A DNA stretch of 41,548 nt, taken from an uncultured bacterium. Its GTDB lineage: Bacteria; Verrucomicrobiota; Kiritimatiellia; RFP12; UBA1067. Made by a program: the position numbers and the translations under genes. Positions 23,535 through 32,165 of the stretch are shown here, in pieces (position 1 is the stretch's first letter; each line of letters starts with the position of its first letter). The DNA lies in NCBI GenBank assembly GCA_902779865.1, contig CACZDG010000010.1, forward strand, positions 1 through 41,548, read 5' to 3'. The notes beneath the pieces were generated by a model. That model saw only the letters and a program-made list of their open reading frames with translations. It was not told the origin of the DNA and searched no databases.

Positions 23535-25771
23535 CAGTAGTCCCCTCCTAGGGCGCGAAGCCACGGCGGCAGGTTACGCGGACGCACCTTCGCATCCGGC
23601 GCCTCCGCTCCGTCGGTGAGGCGAACGAGGTCGGCGAGGATGTTCAAGGCCTCCTTCAGGACGAAATCGTTCTTTTTGTCCTTCTTCCTGCCGCTTAGCG
23701 ACTCCTCCTCGTCATCTTCGCCGTCCAGCTCGTCAAGCTCGTCCGCGGCCGTCAGCACGTCACGGTCGTCGCGCATCATCTTGCGACGAGCCGTGCGCTC
23801 AAGCGACACCGTCTTGCGCTCGGACGACTCACGGCACAGCTTCACCACCTGCATGCGGTGCTCGTACTCGGCGGAGTCGCGCAGACGCGCCTCGGAAAGC
23901 GTCTTCAGCTGCGGCACGTAACTCGCCATGTTCCAAATCTGCTCATACCGAAGCGACTCAATCATCGTCCACGGCAATGCGTTCGGTAGGTTGTTCTCGC
24001 CGATGTCCGTGCGCTCGTCTAGCGACGATGGCAGACAGATGTCGCTTTCCACGCCCTTTACCTGCGTTGAAGAGCCGTTGATGCGGTAGAAGCGAGCCGT
24101 CGTCACCTTCACGGAACCGTTCGGCGTTTCAGGACTGCCCCCCAGCTCCATGACGGTCTGGACCGTCCCCTTACCATGCGAGCGGTGGTCGCCGACCACT
24201 ATCGCACGCCCCGTATCCTGCAACGCGCCCGCAACGATCTCGGACGCCGATGCGGAGAATCGGTCTATCAGCACGATCATAGGCTTGCGCCATGCAAACG
24301 TGGGGATTTCGGGGAACGTGTAGAGCGGATAGACGTTCGACTGCTCGCGTATCTGAACCACTGGACACGGATCTGGGTTCGGACGCACGAAAAGCGCAGT
24401 CAGCAGCACCGCTTCCTTCAGCGAACCGCCACCATTCCCGCGCAAGTCAAGTATAAGGCCCTCCGCTCCCTGCGTGTTGAACTTCGCCACCCACTTCGCC
24501 ACGTCGAGCGAACACGACCTGTACTGCGGGTCGCTGGGCTTCTTGTCCATGGTGCCGTAGAATCCCGGCAACCTCACGTAACCCAGCACGCGCTCCACCC
24601 CGTTCTGCGTCACGCGCTCCACGCGCCCCGTGGCTGCCTGGTCCTCGAGGTTGATCTTGTCGCGCACGAGCGACACGCGGCGGCGCGACCCGCCGTTCTT
24701 GTCCGTCACGTCAAGGACCACCGTGGTGCCCTTCGGCCCGCGAATCTTCTTGATGGACTTGCGCATCGGCTTCCACGTGATGTCCTCAATCGGCTCGCTT
24801 CCCTGCCCCACGCCCACGATCTTTGTGCCTACCTTGATGCTACCCTCGCGAGCGAGCGGACCACCTTTCATTATTTCCTTGATCTCCAGCGCACCGTCGT
24901 CCATCGACTGCGAGAGCACCGCCCCCACGCCATAGAGCGCAAGGTTCATCTCCATGTCGAAGTCCTCCTTGCGCAGCGGCGACATATACGCCGAATGCGG
25001 ATCGTACGCCATCGTTACGGCCACGAGGTAACGCTGCAACACGCTTTCCTCGTCCGATTCCGTGATGATCATCTGAAGATAGTGGCGATACTTCTCCAGC
25101 AACACCTGCTTCGGCGGCTTCTCCGGCTCGGATGCCTCGGCCACGTCGTTCGTGCCGTCTGCGGATGCCTTTTTATCCTTGTCCTTATCCTTCTTCTTGT
25201 CCTTTTTCTTCCCGTTCGCCTCGTCCTCCGCGTCCAACTCGCGCCCGAGGGTGATGAGCAGCATCTCGTTCTTGATGCGCCTGCGCCAGATATCCTCCGC
25301 CTCCTCCGTCGTGCGCGGCCACGGGAGCTTGTCGCGGCGGAAGGTGTACTCCTCTGGCTTGGAGAAATCGAACTCCTGCGTCTCAAGGAGATTCGTCACG
25401 AACGCCACGCGCTCGGCGAGGCGTTTCACGAACACGCGGTGTACTTCGTACCCGAACGACACATCCGCCTCGCGCAACGCATCGTCAATGCGCGTCTGCA
25501 TCGGTTCCCATGCGTCGATGTCGCTCTGCAGGAACACGCTGTGGTTGAAATCGCACTGGTTTACGAGGTTGCTCCACGCCTTGCGCGACATCTCGTCGTC
25601 GAACGGATGCCCGAGTATGTGCTTTCTGTTCAGGATCGCCACGACCTTGCGCGCCACGCGCCCGTAGTGCGGCAACGGCTTCACGTCGGACGTCTCAAGC
25701 GTCGGTGCCGTCTCCGCGCAGGCCACGCCGCAAAACGCCGCCGCGAACGCCACGATTTTAATACTGTTCAT
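23534..25771 (-). CDS. prc: Tail-specific (carboxy-terminal processing) protease Prc
   Basis: A periplasmic S41 serine protease, 745 residues from ATG 25771. The signal peptide is MNSIKIVAFAAAFCGVACAE. An N-terminal helical domain has a lysine-rich acidic low-complexity loop (about residues 190-220). Then come a PDZ domain (KGGPLAREGSIKVGTKIVGVG, about 305-340), LRGNGGGSLKEAV, the catalytic Ser in FSASASEIVAGAL (about 505) and the Lys in HGKGTVQT (about 530). The C-terminal region is highly charged. It heads the prc-dapF-pyrF operon. Long frames on the opposite strand are shadows. Confidence 0.95.
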   Translation of the reverse strand: MNSIKIVAFAAAFCGVACAETAPTLETSDVKPLPHYGRVARKVVAILNRKHILGHPFDDEMSRKAWSNLVNQCDFNHSVFLQSDIDAWEPMQTRIDDALREADVSFGYEVHRVFVKRLAERVAFVTNLLETQEFDFSKPEEYTFRRDKLPWPRTTEEAEDIWRRRIKNEMLLITLGRELDAEDEANGKKKDKKKDKDKDKKASADGTNDVAEASEPEKPPKQVLLEKYRHYLQMIITESDEESVLQRYLVAVTMAYDPHSAYMSPLRKEDFDMEMNLALYGVGAVLSQSMDDGALEIKEIMKGGPLAREGSIKVGTKIVGVGQGSEPIEDITWKPMRKSIKKIRGPKGTTVVLDVTDKNGGSRRRVSLVRDKINLEDQAATGRVERVTQNGVERVLGYVRLPGFYGTMDKKPSDPQYRSCSLDVAKWVAKFNTQGAEGLILDLRGNGGGSLKEAVLLTALFVRPNPDPCPVVQIREQSNVYPLYTFPEIPTFAWRKPMIVLIDRFSASASEIVAGALQDTGRAIVVGDHRSHGKGTVQTVMELGGSPETPNGSVKVTTARFYRINGSSTQVKGVESDICLPSSLDERTDIGENNLPNALPWTMIESLRYEQIWNMASYVPQLKTLSEARLRDSAEYEHRMQVVKLCRESSERKTVSLERTARRKMMRDDRDVLTAADELDELDGEDDEEESLSGRKKDKKNDFVLKEALNILADLVRLTDGAEAPDAKVRPRNLPPWLRALGGDY

Positions 25772-25884
25772 TTTCACAAAGGTATAACCGCAAACCCATC
25801 TTCCGCGCCATTCGCGAGGCAAGTCACACGGCTTGACGGAACTCGCAGAAACAACCTTGCGCGTCTGAAAGGCTCAACGCGGTT

Positions 25885-25913
25885 ATTATGCCAAATCCGC
25901 ACCCTCAACGCAA
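25885..25913 (-). promoter_or_regulatory. Likely prc-dapF-pyrF promoter
   Basis: Minus strand: TTGCGT (25913-25908), 17-bp spacer ending TGG, CATAAT (25890-25885). It has the same architecture as the rph promoter and is divergent from the surA-like promoter. The leader is about 105 nt. Confidence 0.65.
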
Positions 25914-25952
25914 GGAGAATCTGCGCGCATTTCAGCGGCTCAGAATGGAGGC

Positions 25953-25982
25953 TTGCTTTCGCAAGGGCAAAAATGGTATAAT
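25953..25982 (+). promoter_or_regulatory. Promoter of the surA-like gene, leaderless
   Basis: TTGCTT (25953-25958), 18-bp spacer, TGGTATAAT with the -10 at 25977-25982. ATG 25990 lies 7 bp beyond, so the transcript should begin at or beside the start codon. Confidence 0.75.
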
Positions 25983-25989
25983 TTCCGCC

Positions 25990-26952
25990 ATGAAAAAAGC
26001 GATACTTACAGCAGTCTTCGCCGTCGCCGCGTGCGCGCACGGCCTGGTCCTCGACGGCATAGCCGCCAAAGTCAACGACGCCGTCATCACGTCAGACGAC
26101 GTCAACACCGCCATCGGCGACATGCGGCGCGCCGGCGCGGCCATAACCTCCGGCACGGACTTCAAGACCGTTTACAGCAACACGGTCGAATTTCTCATCG
26201 AGCGCCGACTCATCCTCCAGCTCGCCGCAGAAAAGAAGATAACTTTCCCTGAATGGGCGGTTGACGGACGCATCCGCGAAATCGTCAAGGAGAAGTTTGA
26301 CGGAGACATGAACAAGCTCAACGCCATGCTCTCGCAGATCAAGACGCCGCTCACCGAGTGGCGCAACATGATCCGCGACGACATGATCATCACCGCCATG
26401 CGCCAGCAGTTCGTGGAAAAGAACGTAACCGCCACGCCCGCCGACATGCAGCGGGAGTACAGGGAGAACAAGTCCCGCTACCGCACCGAGGCCAAAACGA
26501 GCGTTCGCGTGATTCTACTCAGACCTTCCGACGCGAGCGACAAGAAAACGCCCTCCGTCACCACCCGTGGCGAGGAAATCCTCGCCCGCCTTGAAAAAGG
26601 CGAAGACTTCGCCACACTGGCGCAAAAGTATTCCGCCGACTCCCACGCGAAAGACGGAGGCCTTTGGAAGGACGTCAACCCGCAGGAAGCGTTCCGCCCC
26701 GAAATCGCAAAGGCCATCGACTCGCTCAAGACCGGCGAGTTCTCCAAGCTCGTCAATCTCAACGGCTGGGGCTTCATCGTCCGTAAGGAATCCGAAACCG
26801 CAGAAAAAACTCTTTCCTTCGCGGAGGCCTACGACCAGATCGAGCGTAACCTGAAGCGCGACCTCTCCAAGGACGAATACCGCGCCTGGATCAATCGCCT
26901 GCGCGAAGGCGCGTTTATCAAGGTGTACCCCTTCCCCGAAGAAAAGCGATGA
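25990..26952 (+). CDS. SurA-like periplasmic chaperone / parvulin prolyl isomerase
   Basis: 320 residues from ATG 25990; the longer open frame begins upstream of the promoter and is not used. The signal peptide is MKKAILTAVFAVAACAHG. The SurA N-domain follows (LDGIAAKVNDAVITSDDV, then FLIERRLILQLAAEKK). One parvulin domain (about 175-275) is seen in VRVILLRPS, LEKGEDFATLAQKYSAD, GGLWKDV, SLKTGEFSKLV and GWGFIVRK. It assists outer-membrane protein folding. It overlaps rsmA by 4 bp (ATGA), as surA-pdxA-rsmA synteny would suggest without pdxA. Confidence 0.93.
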   Translation: MKKAILTAVFAVAACAHGLVLDGIAAKVNDAVITSDDVNTAIGDMRRAGAAITSGTDFKTVYSNTVEFLIERRLILQLAAEKKITFPEWAVDGRIREIVKEKFDGDMNKLNAMLSQIKTPLTEWRNMIRDDMIITAMRQQFVEKNVTATPADMQREYRENKSRYRTEAKTSVRVILLRPSDASDKKTPSVTTRGEEILARLEKGEDFATLAQKYSADSHAKDGGLWKDVNPQEAFRPEIAKAIDSLKTGEFSKLVNLNGWGFIVRKESETAEKTLSFAEAYDQIERNLKRDLSKDEYRAWINRLREGAFIKVYPFPEEKR

Positions 26953-27752
26953 ACCTGACAAGCCCCAGTCAGGTCAAAGCGTGGTGCATTGAGAACGGCT
27001 TCCACCCAAACAAGGTGCTGGGGCAGAACTTCCTCATCGACCGCAACGCACTTGAATCAATCGTCGATGCCGCCGAACTGCCTGACGGCGCACGCGTACT
27101 GGAAATCGGGCCTGGCCTCGGAGTACTGACCGAGGAAATGCTCCGTCGAGGCTTTTCCGTTACGGCAATCGAAAAAGACCCTGTCCTCGCCGAACGCCTC
27201 GCCGCTGCGCTTGGAAACCCGTCTGCGCTTGAAGTGCGCACGGGAGACGCGCTCGACTTCATCAAGGACGGCTCCTGCGACGGCTTCCCCGCGCTAGTCT
27301 CGAACCTCCCCTACCAGGCCGGTACGCGCATACTGCTTGAACTCGCGCAGCGCAAGGAAGGTGCCCCGGAAACCGCCACGGTTCTGGTGCAGACGGAAGT
27401 CGCGGAACGGCTCGCGGCAGGACCGGGATCGAAGACGCGCGGCCTCGCGGGCGTGTGGGTGCAGCTGGACTACGACGTCAAGATCGTCCGCGCCGTCTCC
27501 GCCAGCTGCTTCTGGCCGCGCCCGGAAATCGGATCGTCGGTTGTGCGCCTCGTGCGCCACCACCGCAACGACGCACTTCCCGCAGAGATGCGCGATCTCT
27601 TCCGCCGCATCACCAAACAGGCGTTCGAACATAGGCGCAAACAACTCGGTGCGATTTTCAAAGGAATCGTCGAATCAACCACCCGCGCCGAACAGCTATC
27701 AAACGATGATTGGCTAGCCTTCGTTGAAGCATTAGCTGAGGTCTCTGGATAA
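26949..27752 (+). CDS. rsmA: 16S rRNA dimethyladenosine transferase (KsgA)
   Basis: It dimethylates the two adjacent adenines near the 3' end of 16S rRNA. 267 residues. LGQNFLIDRN is the N-terminal signature, EIGPGLGVLTEEML binds SAM, IEKDPVLAERL carries the ribose-binding acid, and NLPYQAGTRIL is the catalytic NLPY motif. The C-terminal helical domain is of normal size. It is translationally coupled to the surA-like gene. Confidence 0.97.
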   Translation: MNLTSPSQVKAWCIENGFHPNKVLGQNFLIDRNALESIVDAAELPDGARVLEIGPGLGVLTEEMLRRGFSVTAIEKDPVLAERLAAALGNPSALEVRTGDALDFIKDGSCDGFPALVSNLPYQAGTRILLELAQRKEGAPETATVLVQTEVAERLAAGPGSKTRGLAGVWVQLDYDVKIVRAVSASCFWPRPEIGSSVVRLVRHHRNDALPAEMRDLFRRITKQAFEHRRKQLGAIFKGIVESTTRAEQLSNDDWLAFVEALAEVSG

Positions 27753-27761
27753 TCCTGTTTT

Positions 27762-27790
27762 TCCGAATATTCCGAATCTCCCGAAAACGA
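27762..27790. repeat. Short TTCCGAATA-type tandem repeat after rsmA
   Basis: TTCCGAATATTCCGAATCTC repeats a roughly 9-bp step. It resembles the TTTCCGGATTATCCGG stretch at the end of the response-regulator gene (33918-33945). Confidence 0.5.
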
Positions 27791-27792
27791 AA

Positions 27793-27823
27793 GAAGCCGG
27801 AGCATTGCTCCGGCCTCTTCGCT
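27793..27823. terminator. Terminator between rsmA and rpsG
   Basis: Stem GCCGGAGC (27796-27803), loop ATT, GCTCCGGC (27807-27814), extended by GAAG/CTTC. On the minus strand it is followed by TTCTTTCGTTTTC, a good tail for rpsG. On the plus strand the tail is weaker (CTCTTCGCTGTTTT), so it may serve both genes. Confidence 0.8.
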
Positions 27824-27844
27824 GTTTTGGAAAAGCTTTCGGTT

Positions 27845-28366
27845 TTACCATGCGTAATGCGCGAACGCCTTGTTGGCCGCAGCCATCTTGTGGACGTCGT
27901 CGCGCTTCTTGATCACATTGCCCTGGCCCTGGAACGCATCCACGATCTCGGCTGCGACTGCGGCGGGCATGCCCATGCCGTGGCGGCCGGCGGCGAACGT
28001 GGTCATCCAGCGGAGCGCGAGCGAAAGCTGGCGCACCTCGTTGATCGGTACAGGCACCGGGTAGGTGGTACCGCCCACGCGGCGGGTTTTCACCTCGACC
28101 TTGGGCTTCATGTTCTCAATGGCGGCGGAGATGATCTCCAGCGGCTCGGTGACGGGCGTCTTCTGCTCGCCCTCGCCCTTCATGAACTTGTCGGGGCTCT
28201 TCTCCACCTCGGCCTTGATCTTCTCGATTGCGCCGTAAACGATCTTCTCGGCCGTCGTCTTCTTGCCATCCTTCATCACGATGCGGATGATGTGGGCGAT
28301 CAGCTCGGAATTGTACTTGGGGTCAACGGAAACCCGCTTTTCAATCTTCTTTGCGCGTCTGGACAT
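27845..28366 (-). CDS. rpsG: 30S ribosomal protein S7
   Basis: It nucleates assembly of the 30S head by binding the 3' domain of 16S rRNA. 173 residues, against about 156 in most bacteria. The extra length is an internal loop near residues 54-72 (EKSPDKFMKGEGEQKTPVTE) between YGAIEKIK and PLEIISAAIENMKP. The remaining core, TRRVGGTTYPVPVPI and RQLSLALRWM, is canonical. It lies 10 bp downstream of rpsL. No fusA or tuf follows, so the str operon ends here. Confidence 0.97.
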   Translation of the reverse strand: MSRRAKKIEKRVSVDPKYNSELIAHIIRIVMKDGKKTTAEKIVYGAIEKIKAEVEKSPDKFMKGEGEQKTPVTEPLEIISAAIENMKPKVEVKTRRVGGTTYPVPVPINEVRQLSLALRWMTTFAAGRHGMGMPAAVAAEIVDAFQGQGNVIKKRDDVHKMAAANKAFAHYAW

Positions 28367-28376
28367 GGCTCAACCC

Positions 28377-28760
28377 TTACTTCTTCTCTTCCTTCTGACG
28401 CTTCACGCCGTACTTGGAACGGCTGCGGTTGCGACCGGAAACGCCAAGCGAGTCCAAAACGCCGCGCACGATGTGGTAACGGACGCCAGGAAGGTCCTTA
28501 ACACGGCCGCCGCGAACCATCACGACACTGTGTTCCTGGAGGTTGTGGCCTTCGCCGGGGATGTATGCCGTAACTTCGACGCCGGTGGTGAGGCGCACAC
28601 GGGCGACCTTACGCAGGGCGGAGTTAGGCTTCTTAGGCGTCATGGTCTTGACGACCAGACAAACGCCACGGCGCTGCGGGCAAGCCTTCAGCGCCGGCGA
28701 TTTCGAATGCGATGCGAGGGGATGACGCCCCTTGCGGATCAGCTGATTTATTGTCGGCAT
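28377..28760 (-). CDS. rpsL: 30S ribosomal protein S12
   Basis: 127 residues from ATG 28760 ([14 protein letters not shown]). The decoding-site loops are conserved: [18 protein letters not shown] with the lysine linked to streptomycin resistance, and [27 protein letters not shown] lysine/glutamate-rich tail ends the protein. An AAGGAAAA Shine-Dalgarno precedes it. It is the first gene of the rpsL-rpsG operon. Confidence 0.98.
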   Translation of the reverse strand: MPTINQLIRKGRHPLASHSKSPALKACPQRRGVCLVVKTMTPKKPNSALRKVARVRLTTGVEVTAYIPGEGHNLQEHSVVMVRGGRVKDLPGVRYHIVRGVLDSLGVSGRNRSRSKYGVKRQKEEKK

Positions 28761-28798
28761 GAATGTTTTTTTCCTTACTTTTCCAAAACGGAGCAAAT

Positions 28799-28827
28799 AA
28801 TATACCAAAAATCCGACGTCGTTGCAA
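28799..28827 (-). promoter_or_regulatory. rpsL-rpsG promoter
   Basis: Minus strand: TTGCAA (28827-28822), 17-bp spacer ending TGG, TATATT (28804-28799). The leader is about 32 nt. Confidence 0.75.
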
Positions 28828-28909
28828 GCGGGAATTGCAAATCACCGAAAATTTGACTTTTTATTCTTGCCAATGCTACCTGACCGTCACGGCCAAGTTG
28901 CGGCGGACG

Positions 28910-29467
28910 TCACTCCGCCGTGGCTGGGATGGGAACGGCCTTGCGCACGTAGGCAGAGCCGTAGAACTTGCCACCCACGACCGCGCCGACGACCGTGTAC
29001 TTCGTCTTCGCCTTGCCGTCAACCACAGTGAACGTCCCCTTCACAACGCCCGTCTTCTCCGTGAACGCGAGCTTCAGGACGGTCGGGTTCGGATCGACCT
29101 CCGCGCGCTTGTTCTGCTTCAGGACGTTCCACTTCTTCCCGGCGACCGTGAACGCCTGCGAAACGTCGCCCGCAGTGAACACGTGGTCTCCATCGGAAAG
29201 CCTGTGCGACGCACTCGGCGCAACTACGGTGGGGCGAGGCGTCTCGCCGAGCCGCCCCGCGCCGACGCCAGGGATCGCAACCATCGCAATACCGCCCGCA
29301 ACCGGTATCGCGTCGTTCGCGAGCTTGATCGTCTGCTTCTTTCCGCCAAACGGCACCGGGCTACCCACCCCACTGGTACAACGCGTTGCCAGCCCGTTGC
29401 GAAACTTCCTTTTTCTCAAGGGCCGCCCCGCATCATGGCGGAACAGCCCCGTAAAAACACCGATCAA
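28910..29467 (-). pseudogene. C-terminal fragment of a large secreted protein
   Basis: The last 50-60 residues (LKLAFTEKTGVVKGTFTVVD, then GAVVGGKFYGSAYVRK) resemble a beta-strand repeat domain that I associate from memory with the C-termini of large exported proteins of this bacterial group. Upstream, the frame is a patchwork of basic and Pro/Gly-rich stretches; the only start at its 5' end is TTG 29467 with a stop 12 bp before it and no Shine-Dalgarno. It is probably a decayed 3' end of a larger gene. A short functional exported protein is less likely, because no signal peptide is present. Confidence 0.5.
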
Positions 29468-29513
29468 TACGTCACTTCACATAGAAGGATTCCCTAGTTT
29501 TGGAATGTCTGTT

Positions 29514-30188
29514 TTAAAACAGGCCACCGTTCACGGAGATCACCTGCCGCGTAACGTAGGCGGCATCCTCGCGGAACAGGAACGAGACAACCGCAGCAAC
29601 CTCCTCGGGCGTACCGAAACGCCTCATCGGAATGGCCTTGCGCACCTCGTCTGGAAACTCTATCGCAGCAGCCATCTCCGTCTCGATTACGCCCGGCGCG
29701 ACGGCGTTCACAGTGATACCGCGCTTCGCAAGCTCGACGGCGAGTGCCTTCACGGCACCGATCACGCCCGCCTTCGCGGCGGAGTAGTTCACCTGGCCGC
29801 GGTTGCCCGCGATTCCGCTCACGCTCGAAATCGCCACTATGCGCCCGCGTATGCGGTTGGACACCATCGGCATCACAAGCGGCTTGAGCACGTTGTAGAA
29901 CCCGTCGAGGTCCGTGCGCAACACACGGTCCCACGCCTCGCCCTCTAGCGCGGGAAACGGCGCGTCGTCCGCGACGCCGGCATTCAGCACCACGCCGTAG
30001 AAAGGTCCGTTGGCGGCGACGTCCGCCTCCAACACGCTACGCGTCGCCTCGCGATCCGCCACGTCGAACTGCAAATCGGCGGCGCTCCGAACCGCGTGCG
30101 TCACCACGTGAAAGCCGTCTGCCCTGAGCCGTTCGGCGATTGCCTTGCCGATTCCACGGGAAGAACCCGTAACCAACACACGTTTCAT
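29514..30188 (-). CDS. 3-oxoacyl-ACP reductase, ApeQ/FabG-like
   Basis: Short-chain dehydrogenase/reductase of 224 residues. The cofactor motif is TGSSRGIGKAIAE, NAG is in LNAGVADD, and the catalytic set is Ser in ISSVSGIAGN, Tyr and Lys in YSAAKAG. It reduces the beta-keto group of ACP-bound chains with NADPH. It is the third gene of a KS-DH-KR operon, 2 bp after the dehydratase stop, with GGAGCAGG as Shine-Dalgarno. The order matches apeO-apeP-apeQ of aryl polyene clusters. Confidence 0.88.
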   Translation of the reverse strand: MKRVLVTGSSRGIGKAIAERLRADGFHVVTHAVRSAADLQFDVADREATRSVLEADVAANGPFYGVVLNAGVADDAPFPALEGEAWDRVLRTDLDGFYNVLKPLVMPMVSNRIRGRIVAISSVSGIAGNRGQVNYSAAKAGVIGAVKALAVELAKRGITVNAVAPGVIETEMAAAIEFPDEVRKAIPMRRFGTPEEVAAVVSFLFREDAAYVTRQVISVNGGLF

Positions 30189-30190
30189 GT

Positions 30191-30655
30191 CTATGCCTGC
30201 TCCTTTAGAAACTGACGAAAATCCGGCGGACGGTAGGCGTTGAGCGTGGCCTCGGCGACCACCGCACCGGAGTCATCGGAAATGGTGCAAGTGAACGCCG
30301 CCGCCTCCGCATCCCAGAATGCGCTAGACGCCGTGACACGATACGTGCGCCCCGCCTTGAACGAGTCTAGCAGCAAATCGAGTTTGCGAGTACCAAGCAA
30401 CAGGCCGGGACGTGCAGGACGTTCCGAATCCTGGGTCTTGTCGAAAATGCCAGCGAGAGCGGCTGCGGCCTGGGCCATGAACTCGATTGCAGCCCAGTTC
30501 GGAACTCCGCCAGATGACGGAGAGTAAAGTATGTGCTTAGGCGTGACCGTGAACGCCGCCGTAAGGCTGCGCGCGGATGCGTCAAACGACTCCACGCGAT
30601 CGATGAACACCATCGGCACACGGTGCGGGAGAAGGTCCTCAAGAGACCAGGTCAC
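30191..30655 (-). CDS. 3-hydroxyacyl-ACP dehydratase, ApeP/FabZ-like hotdog protein
   Basis: 154 residues from GTG 30655 (VTWSLEDLLPHRVPMVFIDR), whose GTGA overlaps the ketosynthase stop. LLPHRVPMVFIDRV is the N-terminal signature of ApeP-type dehydratases (compare FabZ), and WAAIEFMAQAAAALAG is the central hotdog helix with the catalytic acid. It would dehydrate 3-hydroxyacyl-ACP to the enoyl form. A longer open frame upstream is a shadow of the ketosynthase gene. Confidence 0.85.
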   Translation of the reverse strand: MTWSLEDLLPHRVPMVFIDRVESFDASARSLTAAFTVTPKHILYSPSSGGVPNWAAIEFMAQAAAALAGIFDKTQDSERPARPGLLLGTRKLDLLLDSFKAGRTYRVTASSAFWDAEAAAFTCTISDDSGAVVAEATLNAYRPPDFRQFLKEQA

Positions 30656-31749
30656 GCATCCTCCCGCACGAGCGCAACGCTCGCGTTTGACCCGCCAAAG
30701 GCGAATGAATTGGAAAGCGCCACGCCAACAACGTCGCCGGCGCGGAGTTTGAGCCAGCATATCGCGGCCTCCACCGCGCCCGCCGCACCAAGGCAATGTC
30801 CGGTGAGCGCCTTCGTGGATTCGTATGCGGTGAAGTCTTCGCCGAACACGCGGCGCACGGCCTTCATCTCCATTGCGTCGTTGGCCTGCGTGCCAGTGCC
30901 GTGCAGGTTCACGTAGCCGACGTCCGACGGCGCAAGCCCCGCATCCGCGAGCGCGGCGCGCATCGCGGCCTCTGCGCCGCGTCCTTCTGGATCGGGCGCA
31001 GTGGCGTGGTATGCATCGCTCGTCTCGCCCGCACCCGCGAACCTGATTCCGCCTGATTCGCCGCACTCCATCGTGAAGAGCGCAACGCCCTCGCCAAGGT
31101 TTATGCCGTCGCGGTCGGGGGCGAGCGGACGGCAAAGCCCCTGCGACAAAGCACCAAGCGCGTGGAAACCATTCATGGCGAAGCGGCAACGTCCGTCAAC
31201 CCCGCCCACGACGGCAGCGTCCGCCACGCCCGCCTCGATCAGCCGACGCGCGGCCGCGAAGGCCTTTGCGCTTGAACTGCACGCGGTGGAAACGACGTAT
31301 GCCGGTCCCTTTATGCCAAGCAGACGTTTCAGGTAATCAGCCGGAGTCCCAAGCTCGATCTGCGAGAAAAACATCTCCGCAGGCTTTGTCCCTTCTTCCA
31401 GCCAGCGGTCAACGTTGCGCTGTGCCTCGTCTATGCCAGTGTTGGAAGCTCCAAGGACTATGGCAACGCGGTCGGCCCCGTGCCGTTCCAAAAACGACGC
31501 AAGCTCCGTCTGCATGTTCTGCACGGCAAGCAGAAGAAGACGGTTGGTGCGCATGTCGAACTCCGGTTCGGACTCGGCTGGCAACTCGCCAGGAACCATG
31601 CCAAACAGAATCCGCCGACCGGGAACGTCGCCGTCAAGCGGCACCATCCCCGCAGACGAGCGTAACCGCACGTTCGCGAGGATGTCGTCGTTGTTTCTCC
31701 CAAGCGCACACGCGCATGAGAGGTTCGTCAGATAGAAGCGTCCGGACAC
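30652..31749 (-). CDS. Beta-ketoacyl-ACP synthase, ApeO/FabF-like
   Basis: 365 residues, slightly short for the family. The catalytic Cys is C157 (VVSTACSSSAKAF), His residues are H283 (NLHGTGTQAND) and H318 (LTGHCLGAAG), and the conserved Lys is K313. The N-terminal SCACALG is family-like. It performs the decarboxylative condensation of chain elongation. GTG 31749 directly follows the stop of the proline-rich gene. No acyl carrier protein, acyltransferase or second ketosynthase (ApeR) is in the window, so partners must be elsewhere. Confidence 0.88.
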   Translation of the reverse strand: MSGRFYLTNLSCACALGRNNDDILANVRLRSSAGMVPLDGDVPGRRILFGMVPGELPAESEPEFDMRTNRLLLLAVQNMQTELASFLERHGADRVAIVLGASNTGIDEAQRNVDRWLEEGTKPAEMFFSQIELGTPADYLKRLLGIKGPAYVVSTACSSSAKAFAAARRLIEAGVADAAVVGGVDGRCRFAMNGFHALGALSQGLCRPLAPDRDGINLGEGVALFTMECGESGGIRFAGAGETSDAYHATAPDPEGRGAEAAMRAALADAGLAPSDVGYVNLHGTGTQANDAMEMKAVRRVFGEDFTAYESTKALTGHCLGAAGAVEAAICWLKLRAGDVVGVALSNSFAFGGSNASVALVREDA

Positions 31750-32127
31750 TTACCGACGCGGTCCACCCTTGTGGCCTTTGGCCGGCGGAGGCGGCGGCGG
31801 ATTGTGGTGAGGCTTCTTGTGCGACGGCGGTGGCGGCGGCGGAGCGACCCTCTTCGGCGGCGGTGGCGGCGGAGGGGCAACACGCGGCGGAGGCGGCGGC
31901 ACAACGACCGGCAGCTTCTTCACGCACCATCCGCGGCCATCACAGACGCCGCACGTCTTCTTCCAACCATACCACGTCCAGTTGTAGCCGTCGCCGTCGC
32001 ACTTGTGGCACCAGTAGGCGTTCGGCGGAAGCGGACGGCCATGGTGGTGATGGTGATGACCCGCGAAAAGCGACGCCGCAACGGCGCAAGCCGCAAGGGT
32101 TATGAAACCTCTCTTGCTGATTTCCAT
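31750..32127 (-). CDS. Exported His6, DnaJ-type zinc finger, proline-rich small protein
   Basis: 125 residues. After a signal peptide (MEISKRGFITLAACAVAASLFAG), the mature start carries a natural run of six histidines (24-29). Two CxxCxGxG motifs follow, C40-C43-G45-G47 and C59-C62-G64-G66, the zinc-binding pattern of DnaJ. The second half is blocks of six to seven prolines separated by basic or hydrophobic residues, ending in a Lys/Arg-rich tail. It has a Shine-Dalgarno (AAAGGAAC) and its own promoter and is the first gene of the ketosynthase operon. It may bind metal or cell-wall polymer; function unknown. Confidence 0.8.
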   Translation of the reverse strand: MEISKRGFITLAACAVAASLFAGHHHHHHGRPLPPNAYWCHKCDGDGYNWTWYGWKKTCGVCDGRGWCVKKLPVVVPPPPPRVAPPPPPPPKRVAPPPPPPSHKKPHHNPPPPPPAKGHKGGPRR

Positions 32128-32165
32128 AATACTGTTGTTCCTTTCTTTTTTGTTGAAACGCTGCT

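Noticed and set aside
24176-25981. 601-codon open frame on the plus strand opposite prc
   Set aside because: It is antisense to a clear Prc protease, has an Arg/His/Leu-rich shadow composition and no domain. High G+C DNA readily gives such frames.
25888-25989. Extended N-terminus of the surA-like protein
   Set aside because: This stretch contains the gene's own promoter, and a proper signal peptide starts at ATG 25990.
30656-31189. Long N-terminal extension of the dehydratase
   Set aside because: It overlaps the ketosynthase in another frame and is Arg-rich shadow sequence; GTG 30655 gives the normal family length.
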